From positions 1 through 57,356 of the forward strand of contig JAADFO010000072.1 in assembly GCA_013152815.1 (NCBI GenBank): 57,356 nucleotides of DNA. Reading direction: 5' to 3'. Source of the DNA: Nanobdellati archaeon. GTDB lineage: Archaea; Nanobdellota; Nanobdellia; Woesearchaeales; JAADFO01. The stretch's first letter is position 1; the number at the start of each line of letters is the position of its first letter. The notes beneath the pieces were generated by a model. The model was given only the letters and a program-made list of their open reading frames with translations, had not been told where the DNA came from and did no database searches. The translations under genes and the position numbers were made by a program. Shown here one piece after another: positions 23,172 to 30,115 of the stretch.

Positions 23172-24434
23172 TTACCAGGAGCTGAGAAAGGCCTTCTTTC
23201 CAAGCTCATCTTCGATGCCCAGGAGCCGGTTGTATTTGGCAGTGCGTTCACTACGGGCGACAGCACCGAATTTGCTCTGCCCGGTCCCCAGTCCTACGAC
23301 AAGGTCGGCGATGAAAGGGTCCTCAGTCTCTCCTGAACGATGAGAGACCTGGACTTTCCAGTTCTTGGACATCGCGAGCTGCGAGGCTTTGATGGCTTCG
23401 GTCAGCGTACCTATCTGGTTGACCTTCAGGAGCAGGACATCACAGGAATGCTCATCGATCGCCCGAGCGATGCGCCTCTGGTTCGTGCAGAGAAGATCGT
23501 CGCCGATGACCTGGAATTTCCCTCTTGCCTTGGGCATGAAGGCTTTCCAGGCAGCCCAGTCTTCCTCGTCGAATCCGTCTTCTATGGAGACCAGCGGATA
23601 GGCATCGGCAAGTCCGAGATAATGGTCGGCCAATGAATCTGCATCGAAGATGTGCTCTCCAAGCGAATAGGTTCCTTTCCTGTAGAACTCTGATGCTGCA
23701 GCGTCCAGGGCGAGCTTGACCTCTCCGTCGTGCCCGGATGCATCGATGGCCTCAAGGATGAGATCGAAACGCTCTTCCACGGTCTTAAGCGGAGCGACAA
23801 ATCCGCCTTCGTCGCCGAGCAGGATAGAAGAGGGACCGTATCTTTTCTTGAGCATGGCTTTGAGGGTGTGATAGACCTCTGCGCCGGTCTGAAGAAGTTC
23901 ATGGAATGTCTTTCCTTTCACCGGCACGATCAGGTGTTCCTGTGCATCATGGGCCTGACCTGCATGTTTACCGCCGTTGATGATGTTCATGAAGGGATGA
24001 GGAAGAATCATTTTTTTGGTGCCTGCCAGGTTTGCGATATGGGTATAGAGCGGTTTTTCCAGGATAGCAGCTCCTGCTCTGGCAGCGGCAAGGCTCACGC
24101 CCAACAGTGCGTTCGCGCCAAGCCTGCTTTTGTCGGCTGTGCCATCAAGCGCGATCAAGGCCTCATCGATGGATTGCTGGTCAGCGGGATCCATTCCTAT
24201 GATCTTCTTTGCGATGATGTCGTTCACATGGGAGACAGCCTTCCTGACCCCTTTTCCCCCATATCTCTGGTCATTGTCCCGTAGCTCCACCGCTTCATGT
24301 TTACCCGTACTGGCCCCGCTCGGAACAAAGCCATGATACCAGGCACCTTCTGCCTTCAGACTCGCACAGAGGGTGGGATTTCCACGTGAATCAAGAATCT
24401 CTCGTGCAGAAATATCCTGTATTGATGAATCCAT
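23172..24434 (-). CDS. eno: Enolase
   Basis: Interconverts 2-phosphoglycerate and phosphoenolpyruvate. The 420-residue protein has the family motifs AREILDSRGNPT, GASTGKHEA, metal ligands in LALDAAASEF, SIEDGF and GDDL, the catalytic lysine in LLLKVNQIGT and SHRSGETED. Length is normal. It lies downstream of the lysine-repeat gene, separated by a T-rich stretch on the transcribed strand that may end that message. Confidence 0.95.
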   Translation of the reverse strand: MDSSIQDISAREILDSRGNPTLCASLKAEGAWYHGFVPSGASTGKHEAVELRDNDQRYGGKGVRKAVSHVNDIIAKKIIGMDPADQQSIDEALIALDGTADKSRLGANALLGVSLAAARAGAAILEKPLYTHIANLAGTKKMILPHPFMNIINGGKHAGQAHDAQEHLIVPVKGKTFHELLQTGAEVYHTLKAMLKKRYGPSSILLGDEGGFVAPLKTVEERFDLILEAIDASGHDGEVKLALDAAASEFYRKGTYSLGEHIFDADSLADHYLGLADAYPLVSIEDGFDEEDWAAWKAFMPKARGKFQVIGDDLLCTNQRRIARAIDEHSCDVLLLKVNQIGTLTEAIKASQLAMSKNWKVQVSHRSGETEDPFIADLVVGLGTGQSKFGAVARSERTAKYNRLLGIEDELGKKAFLSSW

Positions 24435-24460
24435 GGTGCATAACCTCGGGAAAATCAGTT

Positions 24461-24477
24461 AAAAAAAAGAGAAAAAA
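24461..24477 (-). terminator. Oligo-T terminator after the lysine-repeat gene
   Basis: On the minus strand the sequence is two T runs (T7 and T8) separated by ctc, starting 13 bp after the stop codon at 24491. Archaeal RNA polymerase terminates at such tracts. Confidence 0.5.
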
Positions 24478-24490
24478 ATGAATGAAGAAA

Positions 24491-24760
24491 TCAGCGCCTT
24501 CGTTTTGCTTTCTTCTTGGCCTTCTTCTTCACGACCTTCTTCTTCGCTTTCTTCTTGACCGTCTTCTTCTTGGCCTTCTTCTTGACAGCCTTCTTCTTCG
24601 CTTTCTTCTTGACCGTCTTCTTCTTGGCCTTCTTCTTGACAGCCTTCTTCTTCGCTTTCTTCTTCACGACCTTCTTCTTCGCTTTTTTCTTGACAGTCTT
24701 CTTCTTCACCGATCGCTTCTTAGGGGCCTTCTTCTTCGCGACCCTGCGCTTAACAGCCAT
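24491..24760 (-). CDS. Lysine-rich histone H1-like repeat protein
   Basis: An 89-residue protein made almost only of Lys, Ala, Val and Thr. After MAVKRRVAKKKAPKKRSVKK it consists of seven 9-residue repeats of the form xVKKKAKKK (x is T, V or A), ending KRRR. It resembles the C-terminal tail of histone H1 and bacterial H1-like proteins, which bind DNA or RNA by charge. A nucleoid role is inference. gaggtg precedes the ATG, and a TATA box lies at 24817-24828, so expression is likely. The long Phe/Leu-rich frame on the other strand is its shadow. Confidence 0.8.
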   Translation of the reverse strand: MAVKRRVAKKKAPKKRSVKKKTVKKKAKKKVVKKKAKKKAVKKKAKKKTVKKKAKKKAVKKKAKKKTVKKKAKKKVVKKKAKKKAKRRR

Positions 24761-24816
24761 GTCGTTTCACCTCTTTGGTTCATTGAAACAGAACTTTGTG
24801 CAATTATTAGTTTCTT

Positions 24817-24828
24817 CATTTAAATACT
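24817..24828 (-). promoter_or_regulatory. TATA box for the lysine-repeat gene
   Basis: gtatttaaatga on the minus strand predicts a leader of about 35 nt that contains the gaggtg site. Confidence 0.45.
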
Positions 24829-24953
24829 TTTCTATTTTTATTAAGGAAACCTTTGATGAGACATTTCATGACGAGGAACAAAAGAAAAAAGCAGAAAAAA
24901 AGATCTTCTTGAACGATGACAAGAAGGATGACAGGAAAGATATGACGAAGAAA

Positions 24954-25760
24954 TCAACCGATGTAATCAACATCTGTCGATAATTTTCCTTTCAATCTCT
25001 TGAGCGCGGTCGACTTGGATATCTGCTGCAGGTCATCGGTCCGTTTCATCAGTTCGCGTTCGACCGCCCTGATCTCTTTTTCCATCTGCGTAAGCGAAAG
25101 GGAAAGACCGAATTTCTTCTTGAGAGTCTTCAGCATCTCACCGGAAGCTTTGATTCCGAGATACATCGGATGCGCCGCTGTCTCTCCCAGCAGAGCGACC
25201 GCTTTTATCGCTCTCTTGGTGGCGAGTGCAAGCAAGAGGCCGGTGATGCCGATGATCGGACCGACCAGCCCATAAAGGCCTGTCTTCAGCGACGTTCCCT
25301 TGACAAAGGAAGCCACATGGACAGGGTCATTTCCCGTGCAGTAGACTTTTGGTTTCTTCGGAGCGATGGGAAGGCCGATACCTCCCAGGGTGATGATCTC
25401 CTCCACACCGCATTTTTCACAGAGGTCGAGGATGGCATCGGTAAGCCCGTAGGAAGCGACCTCGTCCACCGGTTGCACGTCGCCAAGGATGAGTATGAGG
25501 TCGTGACCGTTCTTCAGAACAGAAGATGGGATCCAGACCGCCTCGATGGAGGGGAGCTTGATGAGATTGTCCTCTGTGACGAACACAGAATGAGGAAGTG
25601 TGGGAGAGAAGAAAGAAGCGAGCGGCTTTGCCTTGAGTTCTGCTGCCAGAAAATCAGCGACAATCTTTCCGACGTTGCCGATGCCCGGCAAGCCTTCTAT
25701 GAGGACCGGCATCTTCATCCGAGGAAGACGCTTGTTTTCCCAGGTGATGGTCCAGGTCAT
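24954..25760 (-). CDS. PAC2-family protein (proteasome assembly chaperone-like)
   Basis: The 268-residue protein belongs to the PAC2 family, whose archaeal members include proteasome-assembly chaperones. Features: GLPGIGNVGKIVADFL near the N-terminus, LILILGDVQP, a glycine-rich middle (TLGGIGLPIAPKKP) and GLYGLVGPIIGITGLLLALA. The C-terminal 60 residues are helical and charged. It closes the conserved archaeal L44e-S27e-aIF2alpha-Nop10 cluster, with ggagaatcac before the ATG. A chaperone role is inferred from family. Confidence 0.85.
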   Translation of the reverse strand: MTWTITWENKRLPRMKMPVLIEGLPGIGNVGKIVADFLAAELKAKPLASFFSPTLPHSVFVTEDNLIKLPSIEAVWIPSSVLKNGHDLILILGDVQPVDEVASYGLTDAILDLCEKCGVEEIITLGGIGLPIAPKKPKVYCTGNDPVHVASFVKGTSLKTGLYGLVGPIIGITGLLLALATKRAIKAVALLGETAAHPMYLGIKASGEMLKTLKKKFGLSLSLTQMEKEIRAVERELMKRTDDLQQISKSTALKRLKGKLSTDVDYIG

Positions 25761-25793
25761 GTGATTCTCCTCATCCTTTATTGTCCTTCATGT

Positions 25794-25858
25794 CCCTGAT
25801 GCCCCTGATGCCCCTGATGCCCCTGATGCCCCTGATGCCCCTGATGCCCCTGATGCCC
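25794..25858. repeat. 9-bp tandem repeat, seven copies
   Basis: The unit ctgatgccc is repeated with a strict 9-bp period (ctgat at 25796, 25805, 25814, 25823, 25832, 25841, 25850), with decayed copies on both sides. It fills the gap between nop10 and the PAC2 gene. A 76-codon minus-strand frame (25771-26001) that starts at the nop10 stop (TGATG) runs through it and would encode GIR repeats; whether it is translated is unknown. Confidence 0.85.
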
Positions 25859-26000
25859 TTCATGCCGTTCACAGCTCTCACGTCCCCCACGTCCTTCACG
25901 CCCTTCACGTGATGAAGACAGAGGCCCGGACCGGGACATTGCTCTCGTCTCTGTCCTGCCTTTCTTTCAAGACGCTGGAAGGCCAAGAGGGAAAGGCACA

Positions 26001-26180
26001 TCAGGAGAGCAGACCCCGTGCTTCCAGCACCGGTCGCTTCACCTTCCGACGATAGGAAGCGTATTTGTCCTCGACAGAATATTTGGGAGGCTTCCGGGAC
26101 AGGGCAGCAGAACCGTCAGGACAGGTGTCTCTGAGCGTATAGGAACGATCAGCGACGCAGTAGAGGATATGATGTGCCAT
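26001..26180 (-). CDS. nop10: H/ACA RNP protein Nop10, cysteine-poor
   Basis: Nop10 is a subunit of the H/ACA particle that makes pseudouridine in RNA together with Cbf5. The 59-residue protein starts MAHHILYCVADRSYTLRDTC and has the signature PPKYSVEDKYASYRR. Archaeal Nop10 normally has four zinc cysteines; here only C8 and C20 remain. Position after aIF2-alpha is conserved. A longer open reading upstream to 26435 is antisense-like noise inside aIF2-alpha. Confidence 0.85.
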   Translation of the reverse strand: MAHHILYCVADRSYTLRDTCPDGSAALSRKPPKYSVEDKYASYRRKVKRPVLEARGLLS

Positions 26181-26271
26181 GGTGATGACCGTTTGGAAGA
26201 TTTCTTTTGTGATAGGCTCCTGGAAATAAGAGGGGTTTTTGGAAAGAAGCTCCCCCCTTCCGGCTCTGCAG

Positions 26272-27057
26272 CTAGCGTTCTTTTCGGGTGATGATGATGA
26301 TGCCCTCTTTTTTTTCCATGAAGGATTCTGCCTTCTCCTTGATGGCTGCCAGGATAGACTCGGCAATCTTGTAGTCGGGGCTGATGATGACGAAATTGAA
26401 ATGACCGGCACCTGCGTAGAAGATGGAGAGGGCATCTCCCCCTGCTTTCTTGATCACTTCCAGCGTCTCTTTGACGACCTCGACCCCGTCATAGGCAAAG
26501 CTTTGGAGCGAGACGGTGCCGGCGATGCGTACTTCAGGAGGTTTGATGCGCTGTTTGATGACATCGAGCAGGTCCTTCTTGATGGTCGCATCCATCTTGA
26601 GGAGGTCGAACGCAGACTCATCCTCGACAACTTCTTCGAAGAAAGGATAGAGCTGATCGAACTCTTCCTGGATGGACAACATGACCTCGTCGTAGATGGC
26701 CTTTGCGTCCTTCTTGTACTTCTTCCCGATGAACTCGAGTATCTTCTCGGCCATCTGTTCCTGCTTGATGCCGTTGACCTTCTCCCGTCGCTGATAATCC
26801 GAGACCCGACGGAGAGAAAGATCGATATGATGACGTTCCCTGTTTATCCTCAGAACCTTGCAGACCACGACCTTCCCTTCTTTCACATAGTCATGTATGT
26901 TCCTTATGCGTCCGGGAGAGATCTCAGAGATATGGATCATGCCCTGTTGACGGTCATATTCCATCAGTTGGACGAAGACAGAATTATATTGGACAGTGGT
27001 CACCTTACAGAGGACAAGTTCACCTTCTTCAGGAAATCCTGTCTTCTGATAGAACAT
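26272..27057 (-). CDS. aif2a: Translation initiation factor 2 subunit alpha
   Basis: Alpha subunit of aIF2, which delivers initiator tRNA to the small ribosomal subunit. The 261-residue protein has an N-terminal S1/OB domain (GELVLCKVTTVQ, GMIHISEISPGRIRNI), a helical middle and a C-terminal alpha/beta domain. Usual length. Its ATG directly follows the rps27e stop. Part of the L44e-S27e-aIF2alpha-Nop10-PAC2 cluster. Confidence 0.95.
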   Translation of the reverse strand: MFYQKTGFPEEGELVLCKVTTVQYNSVFVQLMEYDRQQGMIHISEISPGRIRNIHDYVKEGKVVVCKVLRINRERHHIDLSLRRVSDYQRREKVNGIKQEQMAEKILEFIGKKYKKDAKAIYDEVMLSIQEEFDQLYPFFEEVVEDESAFDLLKMDATIKKDLLDVIKQRIKPPEVRIAGTVSLQSFAYDGVEVVKETLEVIKKAGGDALSIFYAGAGHFNFVIISPDYKIAESILAAIKEKAESFMEKKEGIIIITRKER

Positions 27058-27243
27058 TTACTCGAGGACCTCCAGAATCCTCGCCTTGATCTTGGTCTTT
27101 CCTCCAGTCGAATCAGCCAGATGCTTGCCGCAGACAAGGCAAAGGATTTTCGATGCGCTCTTGCCGAACACAATCTGTTCGTTCTTGCACTTGGGACATC
27201 GTATCTTGATGAATTTTGAGCTCGGCTCTTTGAATTTTGTCAT
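27058..27243 (-). CDS. rps27e: 30S ribosomal protein S27e
   Basis: Zinc-ribbon protein of the small subunit (61 residues). Both zinc pairs, CPKC and CLVC, are intact, spaced as in the family. The start is the ATG at 27243, preceded by gaggttg; a longer reading to 27342 is not homologous. Confidence 0.93.
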   Translation of the reverse strand: MTKFKEPSSKFIKIRCPKCKNEQIVFGKSASKILCLVCGKHLADSTGGKTKIKARILEVLE

Positions 27244-27399
27244 AGCAACAACCTCTTCTCGATGGTATTTCTCATGATATCTCTTGACCGTAGACACGCA
27301 CAATGAACAAGGCCATAAAAGGCAATTCCGACACCGACACATCGCGACGGAAATGATACGTCAGGACAAACAAGCTTCAGGACAGTCGGATAGCAGGGA

Positions 27400-27708
27400 T
27401 CAGACCAGTTCCAGCCGCTTCGCCCTTCTGCCTTTTTTCTGGGTATGTCGCTTCTTTGACTCCATGCATTCATAGACGATGTCAAATTTCTTGGTCGTCT
27501 TTGCACCCGTGAGCTTGAATTTGGTCACAGCTGGCTTGGAATATCGTCCCAGATTTCCCGCGCCGCGGGCCAGTCCTCGTTTCCTGGCTCTCTTCTTCGA
27601 ACCGTAGGAGAGGGAAGAGGCCTGTTTCTTCTTGACGATGATGACCTTATGCTGCGTGTGCTTCTTCAGGAAAGGGCTGTATCGCATGATGATTTTTGGC
27701 TTTTTCAT
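27400..27708 (-). CDS. rpl44e: 50S ribosomal protein L44e lacking most zinc cysteines
   Basis: L44e lies near the ribosomal E site. The 102-residue protein matches the family through SSLSYGSKKRARKRGLARGAGN, GRYSKPA and a C-terminus RHTQKKGRRAKRLELV. The first zinc pair (normally CPxC after Y) reads SPFL and the second (CxxC) reads CMES, so only one of four ligands is left. First gene of its cluster, with a TATA box at 27736-27747. Confidence 0.9.
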   Translation of the reverse strand: MKKPKIIMRYSPFLKKHTQHKVIIVKKKQASSLSYGSKKRARKRGLARGAGNLGRYSKPAVTKFKLTGAKTTKKFDIVYECMESKKRHTQKKGRRAKRLELV

Positions 27709-27735
27709 GGTCCTGGAAACCCCTGAATTAGGTTT

Positions 27736-27747
27736 CCTTTATAAAGC
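27736..27747 (-). promoter_or_regulatory. TATA box for the L44e-S27e-aIF2alpha-Nop10-PAC2 cluster
   Basis: gctttataaagg on the minus strand, about 33 nt before the L44e ATG. Confidence 0.5.
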
Positions 27748-27780
27748 TTTCCCCCTCAGAAAAAGGTCATGAAAAGAGTT

Positions 27781-28608
27781 TCATGGTGGTCCAGACCTCG
27801 ACTTTTCCACCCTTTTGGCCTTTCCCCTTGCCAGCAGAAGTTCTGCTATGGGTAGCGGAAGGCTGACCTGCTGACCAAGCGCATAGGGACCATAGGTGTC
27901 CATCTCAGGACCCATGAACCCGGGAACATCCATAAGCAGCTCCAACGACAAGAGAGGGCCCTCTGAGCCAGGGACTTCTTTGGCATCCTTTCGCTCTGCA
28001 CCTTCTGCACTTTCGGTCGTCACCACAGCCGCTTTTCCTGCGGCTGCCGCAGCTGCCAAGGCGTCTCCTGCCGACCCTTCTTTCCCTGCGTCTCCTGTAC
28101 GTTCATCTGTATCAGCAGATATCGGCAGTTCCGATGGTGGCTGTTGTTCTTCAGGATGGGCGACTTTCTGAGAACCGGAGGATTTTATGCCCTGGGGTTC
28201 TGGGATGTCCTCTTTCCGGGATGTGGCGATGGCCTTCTTTCTGGCCATGAGAAGTTCAAGCACCTTTGTGAAGAGCTCCTTTTCAGGAGGGAGCATGTTC
28301 TTGGTCTGTATCTTTGTGTGCCTGCTCTTTGATTGATAGAGCGCCAGAGTGAGTATCTTCTTCTCCCGCCGGTCATTGAGTTCTGCGAAGAGCTTCTCGG
28401 TATTGTTTATCTGGATAGAGACCTTCTCTGCATCCATATGATTCCCTGCCTGGTCAAAACGTACTTTCAGGGCGGTCTTCTCGCTGACATACTGCTGCAG
28501 GTCCATATAGATGGTCGGACTCAATTCCTGGAGCTCGTCCCGGTTCTTCTCTCTTCTGAGAAGCTCGAAGAGGACTTCAAAAGTTATCGCTATCTCGTTT
28601 TCAGCCAT
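27781..28608 (-). CDS. GINS complex subunit (Gins15/51-type)
   Basis: GINS joins MCM and Cdc45/RecJ in the replicative helicase. The 275-residue protein has the N-terminal helical A domain (FELLRREKNRDELQELSPTIY) and a small C-terminal B domain (DTYGPYALGQQVSLPLPIAELLLARGKA, about 240-268), the order seen in archaeal Gins51. Residues about 140-225 are a low-complexity Ala/Glu/Ser linker, longer than usual. It is leaderless (TATA 28631-28640). Confidence 0.82.
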   Translation of the reverse strand: MAENEIAITFEVLFELLRREKNRDELQELSPTIYMDLQQYVSEKTALKVRFDQAGNHMDAEKVSIQINNTEKLFAELNDRREKKILTLALYQSKSRHTKIQTKNMLPPEKELFTKVLELLMARKKAIATSRKEDIPEPQGIKSSGSQKVAHPEEQQPPSELPISADTDERTGDAGKEGSAGDALAAAAAAGKAAVVTTESAEGAERKDAKEVPGSEGPLLSLELLMDVPGFMGPEMDTYGPYALGQQVSLPLPIAELLLARGKAKRVEKSRSGPP

Positions 28609-28630
28609 GCTATCGATGGAATCCCTGTAG

Positions 28631-28640
28631 ATATTTAAAG
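28631..28640 (-). promoter_or_regulatory. TATA box for the GINS gene
   Basis: ctttaaatat on the minus strand, about 28 nt before the ATG at 28608. Confidence 0.5.
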
Positions 28641-28689
28641 TATTCGAGGGAGGGGATCCCGACCGGCAGGGTCAGGAGAGCAGATGACA

Positions 28690-28700
28690 ATATATTTATA
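28690..28700 (+). promoter_or_regulatory. TATA box for the radical SAM gene
   Basis: atatatttata, about 27 nt before the ATG at 28723; leaderless start predicted. Confidence 0.5.
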
Positions 28701-28722
28701 GCCTGCTTGGCTGGCCAGCAGA

Positions 28723-29949
28723 ATGGCAACGATCAGCTTCCAGGACATGGCGTTCACCAAGGAAGAAAAAGGACTGAACGTCATGCTCTATAAACTTTAT
28801 ACGTTTACCATCCCTGAGGATGAGCTTGAATCCATGGGCTCGTATGCTGTTGAAGACGCCCACACCCTGAACTTTCCGGGGATGAAGCAGGAGAAAGCAG
28901 AGCGACGTTTCTCGCAGCTCATCGCCAAGCACATCCCTGACCTCCGGTTGGCCATGAACAACGTCCCTGCGCGGTACATCCACCAGGCCTCGGGCATACC
29001 GCTCATGGGGACGAACTATTTCGGCCTGGTGGACAGGGACACGAACATCATCGAATTAAAGCCGATGACCGGCTGCAACCTCAACTGCATCTACTGTTCT
29101 GTCGACGAGGGAAGACGTTCCTCGAAGGTACAGAACTACATCATCGAAGAGGAGTATCTTGTCGAAGAGTTCAAGAAGATTGTGGCCCTCAAGGAATGCG
29201 ACCAGATAGAGGCGCATATCGGAGGCCAGGCAGACCCGTCGCTCTACGCCAGGCTCCCTGAGCTCATCAGCGATCTGCAGGCCATCGAAGAGGTGAAGAC
29301 CATCTCCATCGACACCAACGGGGTGCTGCTATCAGGCAACAGGTCATATCTTGATGAAATCCTTGATGCAGGGCTCACCAGGATGAACCTCTCGCTCAAC
29401 GCGCTTGACCCTGAAATGGCGAAGAGGATGGCAGGGACACCCTATCCTGTCGAACGGGTGAAAGCGCTCGCCGCCTATGTTCTCAGCCGTATCGACCTCA
29501 TAATAGCCCCTACGCTGCTCCCTGGCGTGAACGAGGAAGAGATGCCGAAGATCATAGAATTCGCGAAATCCATCAGCACCCCGAAGAGGGAAGCAAAGGT
29601 CAGGATCCAGAACTTCCTGAGATACCCCCACGGAAGGAACCCGGTGAAGCCCAAGGATTTCGAATGGTTCTTCTCCCGATTGAGACAGTGGGAACGGCAG
29701 CATGAGGTCAAGCTCACCATGATGGACGATGATTCCTTCGTCTTCCTCAAGACCAGGAAGATCCCTAAACCGATGAAGAAAGATGAAGTGGTCCAGGTGG
29801 AGCTGCTCATGCCCGGCAGGCGTAGAGGTGAGATGCTGGGGAAGGCCAGAGGAAGGATGGTCTCGCTTCCGGGATGCAGGAAGCTGCGAGGGACGGTCAG
29901 GGCCAGGATCACCCGCAGCAAGCACAATATCTTCACTGCGAAGGTCTAA
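28723..29949 (+). CDS. Radical SAM protein with C-terminal TRAM-like domain
   Basis: The 408-residue protein has the radical SAM cluster motif CNLNCIYC near residue 117, a GGQADPSL segment and a TIM-barrel-like core ending around residue 320. The last 60 residues (QVELLMPGRRRGEMLG...GTVRARI) resemble a TRAM-type RNA-binding beta domain. It looks like the archaeal group of predicted Fe-S oxidoreductases of unknown function, possibly acting on RNA. It is transcribed alone and converges on the S-layer gene. Confidence 0.82.
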   Translation: MATISFQDMAFTKEEKGLNVMLYKLYTFTIPEDELESMGSYAVEDAHTLNFPGMKQEKAERRFSQLIAKHIPDLRLAMNNVPARYIHQASGIPLMGTNYFGLVDRDTNIIELKPMTGCNLNCIYCSVDEGRRSSKVQNYIIEEEYLVEEFKKIVALKECDQIEAHIGGQADPSLYARLPELISDLQAIEEVKTISIDTNGVLLSGNRSYLDEILDAGLTRMNLSLNALDPEMAKRMAGTPYPVERVKALAAYVLSRIDLIIAPTLLPGVNEEEMPKIIEFAKSISTPKREAKVRIQNFLRYPHGRNPVKPKDFEWFFSRLRQWERQHEVKLTMMDDDSFVFLKTRKIPKPMKKDEVVQVELLMPGRRRGEMLGKARGRMVSLPGCRKLRGTVRARITRSKHNIFTAKV

Positions 29950-30084
29950 AGCTGATTCTCAGTGCTTGATTTCTTTTCAGGGAATGTTTGATGACAGATA
30001 CAGGGTCTATGCTCTCTCAAGAGACAGAGATAGAGCTAGAAAGAAAGAGAGGAGAATAAACAGAGCAGTGATAGAAAGACAGAG

Positions 30085-30106
30085 AAAAAAAAGAAAAAAG
30101 AAAAAA
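30085..30106 (-). terminator. Oligo-T terminator of the S-layer gene
   Basis: On the minus strand this is a nearly pure T tract with only two C interruptions, 10 bp after the S-layer stop codon. It is a strong archaeal intrinsic terminator. Confidence 0.65.
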
Positions 30107-30115
30107 TCAGGCTGT

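Noticed and set aside
24516-24983. Phe/Leu-rich plus-strand frame
   Set aside because: It is the reverse complement of the lysine-repeat gene; Lys codons read backwards give Phe and Leu.
25794-25858. CRISPR array
   Set aside because: The units are 9 bp and contiguous, without spacers; no cas genes are nearby.
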